NCBI GenBank assembly: GCA_004555765.1
Contig: SFHG01000007.1
Coordinates: 5,031 to 69,030, forward strand
Source of the DNA: Bacteroidales bacterium
GTDB taxonomy: Bacteria; Bacteroidota; Bacteroidia; Bacteroidales; Porphyromonadaceae
Length of the DNA stretch: 64,000 nt
Reading direction: 5' to 3'
A program made the position numbers and the translations under genes. The stretch's first letter is position 1, and each line of letters begins with the position of its first letter. The notes beneath the pieces are model-generated. The model saw nothing but the letters and a program-made list of their open reading frames with translations. It was not told the DNA's origin and made no database searches. Below, one piece after another: positions 34,864 to 42,664 of the stretch.

Positions 34864-34948
34864 GGAGGTATAGACCGAAAGATCCTCCGCGGTCGTACCG
34901 AGTCCCGGTTCTCGGTCTGTATCTCGAGTTCGCGAGATACAGACCGAG
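34864..34948. repeat. Intergenic palindromic repeat cluster, copy 9 (best-preserved pair)
   Basis: CTCGGTCTGTATCTCG (34911-34926) and CGAGATACAGACCGAG (34933-34948) form a perfect 16-bp inverted repeat around a 6-base loop. GAGGTATAGACCGA and GCGGTCGTACCG lie before it. This is the cleanest copy and defines the half-site. It begins the 309-base gap between the DUF4374 gene and cbiH-cbiC. Confidence 0.85.
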
Positions 34949-35023
34949 GTCGGTTCGGAGTTCGGAGCCGAAAGTCCGGACTTTTGACACACTCCTGCGG
35001 CGACGCATGATTGGTGCGTTTTC

Positions 35024-35062
35024 AAAGGTATATACGTTTCTTGAAAAAGGTATATACGTTTT
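35024..35062 (+). promoter_or_regulatory. Direct repeat AAAGGTATATACGTTT, 22-bp period, before the cobalamin operon
   Basis: AAAGGTATATACGTTT occurs at 35024-35039 and again at 35046-35061, 22 bp apart (two helical turns). Each contains the palindrome GTATATAC. This looks like a tandem operator or activator site about 100 bases before cbiH-cbiC. No second cobalamin riboswitch and no clean TAnnTTTG box are seen in this gap. Confidence 0.5.
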
Positions 35063-35163
35063 CGGAGACACATTGCGTTCTTCTCTCTGATAGGTACAAC
35101 CTGCTTCACCCGGGGCGACCAAGGCTCTGACCTCCTTCGTCTGTATTTTTAATTTGTCTACTT

Positions 35164-36576
35164 ATGGGAAAGATTATCGTTGCCGGGATCGGTCCCGGTT
35201 CACCCTCTGATATTACGCCCGCTGTGACGGAGGCAATCGCGTCGAGCGATGTCGTCGTGGGGTACAAGCACTACTTTCAGTACATCACCCCGCTCCTTGC
35301 ACCCGGTACGGAGTGCATCGATACCGGGATGAAGAAAGAGCAGGAGCGGGCAGAGCTGGCATTTCGCAAAGCAGAAGAGGGCAAGACCGTCACCGTCATT
35401 TCTTCGGGGGATGCCGGCATCTACGGTATGGCTCCGCTCATCTATGAGATGAAGGAGAAGCGTGGCAGTGCGGTCGAAGTGGAGACGCTTCCCGGCATCT
35501 CCGCGTTCCAAAAAGCCGCCTCTCTCCTCGGAGCGCCCATCGGTCACGACCTCTGCATCATCTCCCTCTCCGACCTCCTCACGCCTTGGCCGACGATAGA
35601 GAAAAGGATCCGGATGGCGGCGGAGGGCGACTTCGTCACCTGTGTCTATAACCCCCGGAGCCGTCAGCGCTTTTGGCAACTTTTCCGGCTGAAAGAACTC
35701 TTCCTGAAAGTCCGCACCCCGGAGACACCCGTGGGATTGGTAACGAATGCAGGACGCGTGGACGAGACGGTCAAAGTCTCCTCCTTATCCGACTTCAACC
35801 CCGAGGACGCGGATATGTTTACCGTGGTACTCATCGGCAACTCGCAGTCCTATCTTTCCAAAGAGGGTCACTTCATCACCCCGCGCGGCTATTTCGGAGA
35901 GACGGAGGAAGATGAGGAGACGAAGCCGGGACAGAAGATTATGATTAAGAGTTTCCGCACCATAGAGAGCGAGCTGCGACACCCGGAGATCCCATTGGAT
36001 CGCAAGTGGGCGCTGCTGCACGCGATACACACGACGGCGGACTTCGAGATGGAAGATCTTCTGTACACAGACCCCGGGGCTGTGGAGGCACTGTACCGCA
36101 AAGTCAAAGACGGTACCATAAAGACCATTATTTCGGACGTGACAATGGTCACTTCCGGGGTCCGCAAAGGTGCCCTCGAAAGGCTCGGCATAGAGGCAAA
36201 AACTTACCTGACGGACGCGAGAGTAAAAGCACTTGCCGAAGAAAAAGGCATCACCCGGACACAGGCGGGGATACGGCTCGCTGCGGAAGAACACCCCGAC
36301 GGTGATGCACTTTTTGCTTTCGGTAACGCGCCTACCGCACTGATGGAGCTGGCCAACCTGATCCGAAAAGGTGTCGTCCGCCCCGCAGGTATCATCGCCG
36401 CCCCCGTGGGCTTCGTACACGTCATCGAGTCCAAGCAGATGATTAAACCTTTCTCTCATATTCCTAAAATCATAATCGACGGACGTAAGGGCGGGAGCAA
36501 CCTTGCCGCTACCCTCGTCAACGCCGTCCTTACGCTCGACGACGCAGAGCTCTTGAGACCGGGGAGGGACGTATGA
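35164..36576 (+). CDS. CbiH-CbiC fusion: cobalt-precorrin-3 C17-methyltransferase / cobalt-precorrin-8 methylmutase
   Basis: Residues 1 to about 240 are a tetrapyrrole methylase of the CbiH/CobJ type (IIVAGIGPGSPSDITPAV, VISSGDAGIYGMAPLIYE, VETLPGISAFQKAASLLGAP), which performs the ring-contracting C17 methylation. Residues from about 262 to 470 are a CbiC/CobH methylmutase (SFRTIESELRHPEIPLDRKW, IISDVTMVTSGVRKGAL, PAGIIAAPVGFVHVIESKQ) that migrates the C11 methyl to C12. The two steps are not consecutive, so the fusion is not simple channelling. It opens the cobalamin operon; its stop overlaps the next start (ATGA). Confidence 0.92.
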   Translation: MGKIIVAGIGPGSPSDITPAVTEAIASSDVVVGYKHYFQYITPLLAPGTECIDTGMKKEQERAELAFRKAEEGKTVTVISSGDAGIYGMAPLIYEMKEKRGSAVEVETLPGISAFQKAASLLGAPIGHDLCIISLSDLLTPWPTIEKRIRMAAEGDFVTCVYNPRSRQRFWQLFRLKELFLKVRTPETPVGLVTNAGRVDETVKVSSLSDFNPEDADMFTVVLIGNSQSYLSKEGHFITPRGYFGETEEDEETKPGQKIMIKSFRTIESELRHPEIPLDRKWALLHAIHTTADFEMEDLLYTDPGAVEALYRKVKDGTIKTIISDVTMVTSGVRKGALERLGIEAKTYLTDARVKALAEEKGITRTQAGIRLAAEEHPDGDALFAFGNAPTALMELANLIRKGVVRPAGIIAAPVGFVHVIESKQMIKPFSHIPKIIIDGRKGGSNLAATLVNAVLTLDDAELLRPGRDV

Positions 36577-37787
36577 CGAAGTCCCTTAGTCCTTTTCGGT
36601 GCATCCTCATAGGCTTGGACGATAACCCCGGGCGGGCATTTGGTCGGGAAGTCTTCGAGGTCATAGCCACACACCGCGTTTTTTCGGGCGGACTTCGCCA
36701 TCTGGAACTGGTGCGGGACAGGCTGCCCTCCGACTCCGAGTGGATTCCGATCACGGTGCCGCTCGGGGAAGTCTTTGAGCGGTACCGCGCAATACGTGAC
36801 GAAGAAGTGGTCATTTTTGCCTCCGGAGATCCGCTCTTCAACGGCTTCGGAGGGACACTCCTGAGGGAGATGCCCGAGACCGAAATGAAAGTGTACCCTT
36901 TCTTCAATTCGCTCCAGACCTTGGCGCACCGCCTGCTCCTGCCGTACCAAGACTTGCACGCGGTAAGCCTCACCGGCAGACCCTGGCTCCGTTTTGACGA
37001 AGCACTCATAGAGGGTAGGGAGCTGATAGGGGTACTCACGGATAAAGCACACCACACCCCCGCAACCATCGCCCAAAGAATGCTCGAATACGGGTACGAT
37101 AATTACGAAATGAGTGTGGGCGAGTTGCTCGGGAATCCCGGTGGCGAGCGGATCCGGACGATGACCATAGCCGAAGCGGCGGAGAGCGGGTTCCGCTACC
37201 CGAATAACCTTATTCTCCGTAAGACAGCTTACCGGCAGAGACCTTTCGGCATCCCTGAGGGCGACTTTTACCTCCTTGACGGAAGGGTAAATATGATTAC
37301 CAAGATGCCCGTCCGTCTCGTCACACTCCACGCTTTGGACTTGGGCGGGAAGCACACGCTCTGGGACGTGGGGTTCTGCACCGGTTCCGTCTCCATAGAG
37401 GCGAAGCTGAGGTACCCGCATCTCGAAATCTTTTCGTTTGAGAAAAGAGCGGAGGGCGAAGGGCTGATGAGGGCAAACAGCCGTAAGTTCGGAGCACCCG
37501 GCATACGGATCGTCATAGGAGATTTCCTCGATGCCGACCTCAGAGACCTTCCGAAGCCGGACGCCGTCTTCCTCGGGGGCTACGGAGGCAGGATGGACGA
37601 AGTCGTGGCGCGTATCGCGCCCCTCCTCACGCCTCACGGCACATTGGTCTTCAACGGCGTGTCGACCGAAAGTAGACGGAACTTCAGACAGGCCTCGGAA
37701 GCGTGCGGGCTGAGGGTGACATTTCAGACTATGCTCACCGTGGACGACCACAATCCCATAGAGGTTATTAAAGCAGAGAAGGAGTGA
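36573..37787 (+). CDS. CbiE-CbiT (CobL-like) cobalt-precorrin-7 C5,C15-methyltransferase/decarboxylase
   Basis: The 404-residue fusion has an N-terminal tetrapyrrole methylase (CbiE; VIFASGDPLFNGFGG near 79, then SLQTLAHRL) for C5. A C-terminal class I SAM methyltransferase (CbiT; TLWDVGFCTGSVSIEAKLRYPHL near 264, VFLGGYGGRMDEV) methylates C15 and decarboxylates the C12 acetate. The CbiT glycine loop reads DVGFCTGSVSIE where DxGxGTGxxxIE is usual, with Cys replacing Gly; this change is seen directly in the sequence. Such CobL-type fusions are common. Translation is coupled to the upstream gene by a 4-base overlap. Confidence 0.92.
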   Translation: MTKSLSPFRCILIGLDDNPGRAFGREVFEVIATHRVFSGGLRHLELVRDRLPSDSEWIPITVPLGEVFERYRAIRDEEVVIFASGDPLFNGFGGTLLREMPETEMKVYPFFNSLQTLAHRLLLPYQDLHAVSLTGRPWLRFDEALIEGRELIGVLTDKAHHTPATIAQRMLEYGYDNYEMSVGELLGNPGGERIRTMTIAEAAESGFRYPNNLILRKTAYRQRPFGIPEGDFYLLDGRVNMITKMPVRLVTLHALDLGGKHTLWDVGFCTGSVSIEAKLRYPHLEIFSFEKRAEGEGLMRANSRKFGAPGIRIVIGDFLDADLRDLPKPDAVFLGGYGGRMDEVVARIAPLLTPHGTLVFNGVSTESRRNFRQASEACGLRVTFQTMLTVDDHNPIEVIKAEKE

Positions 37788-37809
37788 TTTTTCAAGAATA
37801 GACAGACGT

Positions 37810-39672
37810 ATGAGTACAGAGCGGATTAAACCCAAAGAGGAAAAGGTAGTCACATCGATACTCGTCATTTCGGAGGCCGGCATCCCCTTGGCTCGGACGA
37901 TAGCGGACGAACTCCCGGGGACGGAAATCTATGCCTCAGGGGGCGGAGAGAACCTCTTGACGATGTCTTCCGTGGCGGAGACCGTGACCGGGCTTTTTGC
38001 CCAAAGGGAGTCACTTATCTTTGTCGGTGCGCTCGGCATCTGCACCCGAGCCATAGCTCCGCACATCCGGGACAAGTACACCGATCCCGCCGTGCTCTGT
38101 ATCGACACGACGGGGCGCTTCGTCATTCCCGTCCTCTCCGGTCACGTCGGTGGGGCAAACAGGCTTGCGAAGGAGGTGGCGCGGATCATCGGAGGCGAAG
38201 CGGTGCTTACTACGCAGAGCGACAATGCCGGGCTATGGGCTCTGGATACTATGGCGGACAAGTACGGCTGGATGCTTGAGCCCGTCGAAAAGAGCGAAAT
38301 GAACGAGGCTGTTTTCGCATTTGTATCGGGGCGAAAGACAGCGCTCCTTCTGGACGCGAGAGACAGAGGCACCGAAGAGCTCGAACGGACGAAGCCCGCT
38401 CACGTCACCATCTTCTACGATTACGGAGAGATAGACTTCTCGGACTTCGACCTCTTCCTTGCCGTGACTCCTTTTGTCTATTCGCCCGAAGGGATGCGTA
38501 CGCTTCTCTTCCATCCGCGTGTCCTCGCGCTCGGGGTGGGGTGTCGGAGGGACGCAGACCCCACAGGTGTCGCGGGTAAGATACGGGAGGAGATGCGGCT
38601 CCACCGCCTTTCGCCTCTCGCTCTAAAGGCGCTCGCCACGATAGACCTCAAAAAAGACGAGTCGCTCGTGGCCCGGCTCTCCTCTGAGTTCGGAGTCCCG
38701 GTGGAGGTCTTCACGTCCCAAGATCTCGAAGGCATCGAGGTGCCGAGTGCCTCCAACCCCAAAGTAAAAGAAGTTACAGGCTCATCCTCGGTTTCCGAAG
38801 CGACTGCCATAAAGTCGACCGGCGGTGGGCGTCTCCTTTTTCCCAAAGTCAAGGGTAAGCTCTCAGAGGGTAACGACTTCACTTTTGCTGTCGCTTTGGA
38901 CAAGAAGAGCGACCGCACGGCTTCCGGTCATATCGAGATAGTGGGTGCCGGTCCCGGCGATCCCGAACTGATTTCCGTCAAAGGAAAGCGTTTCCTTGAG
39001 GGGGCAGACCTCATCCTCTATGCCGGCAGTTTGGTGCCGAAAGAACTGACCCTGTATGCCAAGGAGGGTGCCACGGTACGTTCGTCCGCGGGAATGAATC
39101 TGGAGGAGCAGTTTGCGATAATGAAAGATTTTTACGACCGCGGTCTCTCCATCGTCCGTCTTCACACGGGAGACCCTTCCATTTATGGTGCGATTCAGGA
39201 GCAGATGGCGCTCTTCGACGCGGCGGGGATGGACTATCACATCACGCCGGGTATCTCCTCTTTCCAAGCTGCGGCGGCCGAATTGCAGTCCGAGTTTACG
39301 ATACCTGAGAAGGTTCAGACCATCATACTTACACGGGGCGAAGGGCGCACCGCGATGCCGGAGAGGGAGAAGCTCCACATGCTTGCCCGCTCGAGGAGTA
39401 CGATGTGCATTTACCTCAGTGCCCTTCTTGCGGATGAGGTTCAGCAGGAGCTCCTCACCGAGTACCCGCCCGAGACGCCGGTGGCCGTCTGTCACAAGCT
39501 CACTTGGAAAGAGCAGCGCATCTATCGTGGCACACTGGATCACCTCTCCTCCATCATCAAAGGAAACGGGCTCAAGCTGACGACACTCATCGTCGTGGGC
39601 GAAGCCATCGGTAACCGTAAGGGGCTCTCCCGGCTTTATGCGGACGAGTTCAAGCACCTTTTCAGGAAATAA
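37810..39672 (+). CDS. CbiG-CbiF fusion: cobalt-precorrin-5A hydrolase / cobalt-precorrin-4 C11-methyltransferase
   Basis: Residues 15 to about 345 are CbiG, which opens the delta-lactone and releases acetaldehyde. Its signatures are LIFVGALGICTRAIAPHIRDK, FVIPVLSGHVGGANRLA and the C-terminal LALGVGCRRDADP...LSPLALKALATIDLKKDE. Residues from about 375 to 620 are CbiF/CobM (IEIVGAGPGDPELISVKG, VRLHTGDPSIYGAIQEQM, TPGISSFQAAAAEL). The product of CbiF is the substrate of CbiG, so this fusion joins consecutive steps of the anaerobic route. A Ser/Thr-rich linker (about 315-350) separates them. The presence of CbiG indicates the anaerobic (early cobalt) pathway. Confidence 0.93.
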   Translation: MSTERIKPKEEKVVTSILVISEAGIPLARTIADELPGTEIYASGGGENLLTMSSVAETVTGLFAQRESLIFVGALGICTRAIAPHIRDKYTDPAVLCIDTTGRFVIPVLSGHVGGANRLAKEVARIIGGEAVLTTQSDNAGLWALDTMADKYGWMLEPVEKSEMNEAVFAFVSGRKTALLLDARDRGTEELERTKPAHVTIFYDYGEIDFSDFDLFLAVTPFVYSPEGMRTLLFHPRVLALGVGCRRDADPTGVAGKIREEMRLHRLSPLALKALATIDLKKDESLVARLSSEFGVPVEVFTSQDLEGIEVPSASNPKVKEVTGSSSVSEATAIKSTGGGRLLFPKVKGKLSEGNDFTFAVALDKKSDRTASGHIEIVGAGPGDPELISVKGKRFLEGADLILYAGSLVPKELTLYAKEGATVRSSAGMNLEEQFAIMKDFYDRGLSIVRLHTGDPSIYGAIQEQMALFDAAGMDYHITPGISSFQAAAAELQSEFTIPEKVQTIILTRGEGRTAMPEREKLHMLARSRSTMCIYLSALLADEVQQELLTEYPPETPVAVCHKLTWKEQRIYRGTLDHLSSIIKGNGLKLTTLIVVGEAIGNRKGLSRLYADEFKHLFRK

Positions 39673-39678
39673 AAGGTC

Positions 39679-40371
39679 ATGGAAAAGCATACCGCCTACT
39701 GCGTCTCCCTCGGTCCGGGCGACCCCGGGCTTCTTACGCTCAAAGCCCTCAGTGTCCTAAAGTCTTCCGACCGCGTCTTTTGCCCCGGCACTTCGGGCGG
39801 CTCTCGTGCCGGGGACTTGCTCCTCGTCCACGGCATTCCCGAGGAACGCCTCACTCTTTTTGCCGTGCCCATGAAGGCAGACAGGAGTGAAGCGACCCGT
39901 GTCTACTTGCAGGTCGCCGAGGAGATCGAGGAGTTGGCGAAAAGGGGGCAAAAAGTCTCCTTTGTAGCCGAAGGGGACGGCGGGTTCTACTCTTCTCAGC
40001 ACTATATAGCGGATTTTCTCCAGGACAAGGGTGAAGTGAACGTCTCTTTCGTCCCGGGCGTCCCGGCTTTCATTGCCGCCGGAGCGCGGGCAGGCTTGCA
40101 CGTCGCGAAAGGCGATGAGGGACTCCTCGTCCTTCCGCTTGTACAGTCTCCGGATGAGATCGAAGAGGCCCTCAGCCAAAGGCGGACGGTCGTCCTTATG
40201 AAGCCGTCCCGAAGCGAAGGCGCGATAAAAGAGGTACTCAGGAAGGGAGAGATTAGAGAGGTGCATTATCTCGAAAACGTAGGCGTCGCGGGGCGGGAGT
40301 TCTTGTCGGACGACCTCCCGACCATTCTTTCGCGCCCTTTTCCCTATTTCTCCATTTTAATTCTGAAGTGA
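39679..40371 (+). CDS. cbiL: CbiL, cobalt-precorrin-2 C20-methyltransferase
   Basis: This 230-residue tetrapyrrole methylase adds a methyl group at C20 using SAM. The N-terminal motif CVSLGPGDPGLLTLKAL is followed by VSFVAEGDGGFYSSQHYI and FVPGVPAFIAAGARAGLHVAKGDE, which fits CbiL/CobI better than the other methylases in the operon, whose activities are already accounted for. It follows cbiG-cbiF by 6 bases and is followed by the lipoprotein gene 4 bases later. It takes the product of CbiK if that enzyme's substrate returns to the cytoplasm. Confidence 0.88.
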   Translation: MEKHTAYCVSLGPGDPGLLTLKALSVLKSSDRVFCPGTSGGSRAGDLLLVHGIPEERLTLFAVPMKADRSEATRVYLQVAEEIEELAKRGQKVSFVAEGDGGFYSSQHYIADFLQDKGEVNVSFVPGVPAFIAAGARAGLHVAKGDEGLLVLPLVQSPDEIEEALSQRRTVVLMKPSRSEGAIKEVLRKGEIREVHYLENVGVAGREFLSDDLPTILSRPFPYFSILILK

Positions 40372-40375
40372 CCGT

Positions 40376-41512
40376 ATGAAGCATTTTTACCCATTCTTTT
40401 TTTGTCTGCTTCTGCTCCTCCTCCCCGCCTGCTCACAGAGAGAGAAAGAGTCCTCCCATAAGGACGACAGCACCACCAAGTCGTCAGTGATCGTGAAGTA
40501 TGCCAAAGGGTTTTCGGTAGAAGACCGGGAGGGCTTCCGTCTCTTGGAAGTAAGGGATCCGCTTGGCGAGAGCAGCCTCGTCTACCGCTATGCCCTTGTG
40601 CCGAGAGGCACGAAGCCCGAGGGCATCCCTTCCGATTGTGAGGTGCTTGAGGTTCCCGTTTCGCGCGCCATTTGTATGACGGCGCTCCAGATGTCTCACT
40701 TCATTGCCTTGGGGGAAACGGACAAAATCATCGGCATCAACAGCATCAAATATCTCTTTAACGAAAAAATCAAAGACCAAATCGCCCGCGGGCAAACCGT
40801 CCGCATCGGTATGGAGGGGAACTTCGATACGGAACTGATTCTCTCCACCAAACCGGATCTTATTTTCGTTTCGCCATTTAAGAAAGGCGGGTACGATGTC
40901 CTTCGCAATCTCGGTATCCCGCTTGTGACCTTCCTCGGCTACAAAGAGCCCCTCGCCCTCGGTCAAGCCGAGTGGATGAAGTTCATCGGGCTTTTGCTCG
41001 GCACGGAGGAGCGTGCGGACGAAATTTTCGGAGGGGTAGAGAAAAGGTACCTCGACCTGTGCGACCTTGCGGACTCGGCTCCGACGAGACCCACCGTGAT
41101 GAGCGGGGAGATGCACGGGGGCAATTGGTACGTAGTGGGGGGCAAAAGCTTCCTTGCCAATATCTTTCGCGATGCAGGCGCCGAGTATTTCCTCAAAAAT
41201 GACGACCGTTACGGCGGCTTCTATGTCGACTTCGAGACCGTGTATTCGAGCGGGGCGGAGACGGAGTTTTGGCGTATCGCCAATAGTTACCCCGGGGCTT
41301 TTTCCTACGACGCGCTCCGGGACGAAGACTCGAGGTACGCCGACTTCCGTGCTTTTAAGGAAAAGAAAGTGATCTACTGTAATCTCCGCAAGACCCCTTT
41401 CTACGAAGACACTCCCGTGGAGCCTGATGTCGTCCTTGCCGACCTGATCAAGATTTTTCATCCCGATCTCTTGCCGGATCACACGCCGGTTTATTACAAA
41501 ATCCTCGAATGA
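40376..41512 (+). CDS. ABC-transporter substrate-binding lipoprotein (BtuF/FecB family)
   Basis: This 378-residue lipoprotein has signal and lipobox LLPAC (Cys19). It has the periplasmic binding protein type III fold: TALQMSHFIALGETDKIIGIN, LILSTKPDLIFVSPFKKGGYDVL, IPLVTFLGYKEPLALGQAEWMKFIG and GNWYVVGGKSFLANIFRDAGAEYF. Family members deliver cobalamin, haem or ferric siderophores to FecCD permeases. Its position inside the cobalamin operon favours a corrinoid or a cobalamin precursor. Its stop overlaps the permease start by 4 bases (ATGA). Specificity cannot be read from the sequence. Confidence 0.88.
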   Translation: MKHFYPFFFCLLLLLLPACSQREKESSHKDDSTTKSSVIVKYAKGFSVEDREGFRLLEVRDPLGESSLVYRYALVPRGTKPEGIPSDCEVLEVPVSRAICMTALQMSHFIALGETDKIIGINSIKYLFNEKIKDQIARGQTVRIGMEGNFDTELILSTKPDLIFVSPFKKGGYDVLRNLGIPLVTFLGYKEPLALGQAEWMKFIGLLLGTEERADEIFGGVEKRYLDLCDLADSAPTRPTVMSGEMHGGNWYVVGGKSFLANIFRDAGAEYFLKNDDRYGGFYVDFETVYSSGAETEFWRIANSYPGAFSYDALRDEDSRYADFRAFKEKKVIYCNLRKTPFYEDTPVEPDVVLADLIKIFHPDLLPDHTPVYYKILE

Positions 41513-42663
41513 GCGCATCCCTGCCAAATAGAGCCGAAAGCAGCCCCTCATCTCGGTACGTACCGGAAGGGAGCGGGACACGGACCGATTTTTATTCCCC
41601 GGCCCGTATCTCGAGTCGTCCCCGGTCTGTATCTCGTAACCTTGTCCTCTTTGTACTCGTCTTGGGACTGATTCTGGGCTTTATTCTCCTTAACCTTGCA
41701 GTGGGAACCGTCCCCATTCCGGTCCGGTCGGTGTGGGCGGTGCTTTTGGGACACGGCGAAGGCACTTCCGAAGTGTGGCAAAACATCATCTGGAAATCGC
41801 GCTTCCCGCAGACCCTTACGGCACTCGTCTCCGGCATCGGTCTCTCCGTGAGCGGGCTTCAGATGCAGACGATCTTCCGCAACCCCCTTGCAGGACCCTC
41901 GGAGCTCGGTATCTCTTCCGGTGCCAGCCTCGGCGTGGCCTCCATTGTGCTTCTCTCCGGCAGCCTGTGGGGTACCGCACTCTCCGGTCTCGGGTTCGCA
42001 GGCGAGATGGCGGTGACGCTGAGTGCCATCCTCGGTGCGGGGCTTGTGATGGTCGTGATCCTAATCCTTTCCCAAAAAGTGAGAGGCAATGCCGTCCTCC
42101 TCATAATGGGGGTGATGATCGGGTACATCGCCACGGCCATCATCGGGGTGATGAAATTTTTCTCGAGCGACGAGGATGTGCGCTCGTATGTGGTGTGGGG
42201 CTTGGGCAGTTTCTCCAACGTCACGGGTGACCACCTCTGGTTCTTCGCGGGAATGATGACGCTTCTTTTGCCCTTGGCTTTTTTGCTCATCAAGCCCCTC
42301 AACCTCCTTCGTCTCGGAGACAATTATGCCCGAAGTCTGGGGCTGAATGTCCGTCGGGCGCGCCTTGCCATCATCGCCACGGCTTGCATATACACCGCCA
42401 TCGTGACGGCGTATTGCGGTCCCATCGTCTTCCTCGGGCTTGCGGTGCCACACCTGTGTCGGACGATCTTCGGCACCTCGGATCACCGCATTCTGATGCC
42501 CGCCGTGACGCTCGTGGGTGCGGCGCTCGCACTCATCTGTAACCTCATCGCCCGGATGCCGGGGTTCGAGGGTGCGCTACCCATCAATTCCGTCACGGCA
42601 CTCATCGGGGCACCCATCGTCATCTCGGTACTTTTTGGGAAAAGAAGGGAGGAGATCAATTGA
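41509..42663 (+). CDS. FecCD/BtuC-family ABC permease with a repeat-derived N-terminal tail
   Basis: This 384-residue inner-membrane permease has about ten membrane segments starting near residue 46 (LVLFVLVLGLILGFILLNLA). FecCD signatures are SRFPQTLTALVSGIGLSVSG, FRNPLAGPSELGISSGASLG and GPIVFLGLAVPHLCRTIFG. Usual members are about 330-350 residues. The extra N-terminal 45 residues here are encoded by a copy of the window-wide intergenic repeat (RYVPEGSGTRTDF...RISSRPRSVS). The start is supported by an ATGA overlap with the upstream stop, and no ATG or GTG lies closer to the first membrane segment, so the tail is probably translated. Partners are the binding lipoprotein upstream and the ATPase downstream. 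Confidence 0.88.
   Translation: MSASLPNRAESSPSSRYVPEGSGTRTDFYSPARISSRPRSVSRNLVLFVLVLGLILGFILLNLAVGTVPIPVRSVWAVLLGHGEGTSEVWQNIIWKSRFPQTLTALVSGIGLSVSGLQMQTIFRNPLAGPSELGISSGASLGVASIVLLSGSLWGTALSGLGFAGEMAVTLSAILGAGLVMVVILILSQKVRGNAVLLIMGVMIGYIATAIIGVMKFFSSDEDVRSYVVWGLGSFSNVTGDHLWFFAGMMTLLLPLAFLLIKPLNLLRLGDNYARSLGLNVRRARLAIIATACIYTAIVTAYCGPIVFLGLAVPHLCRTIFGTSDHRILMPAVTLVGAALALICNLIARMPGFEGALPINSVTALIGAPIVISVLFGKRREEIN
41551..41638. repeat. Palindromic repeat cluster, copy 10, inside the permease coding sequence
   Basis: TCGGTACGTACCGG, GGGACACGGACCGA, CGGCCCGTATCTCGA and CCGGTCTGTATCTCG follow one another within the first 45 codons of the permease gene. This is the only copy found well inside a gene. 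Confidence 0.8.
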
Positions 42664-42664
42664 T

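Noticed and set aside
33625..35109. 494-codon open frame on the minus strand
   Set aside because: It is antisense to the DUF4374 lipoprotein and runs through a repeat cluster; there is no sign of coding constraint.
34855..35163. A second cobalamin riboswitch before cbiH-cbiC
   Set aside because: I looked for the GCCACTG, GGGAAGG and AGTCAGGAnACCTGCC blocks and found none; only the direct repeat and a palindromic cluster are present.
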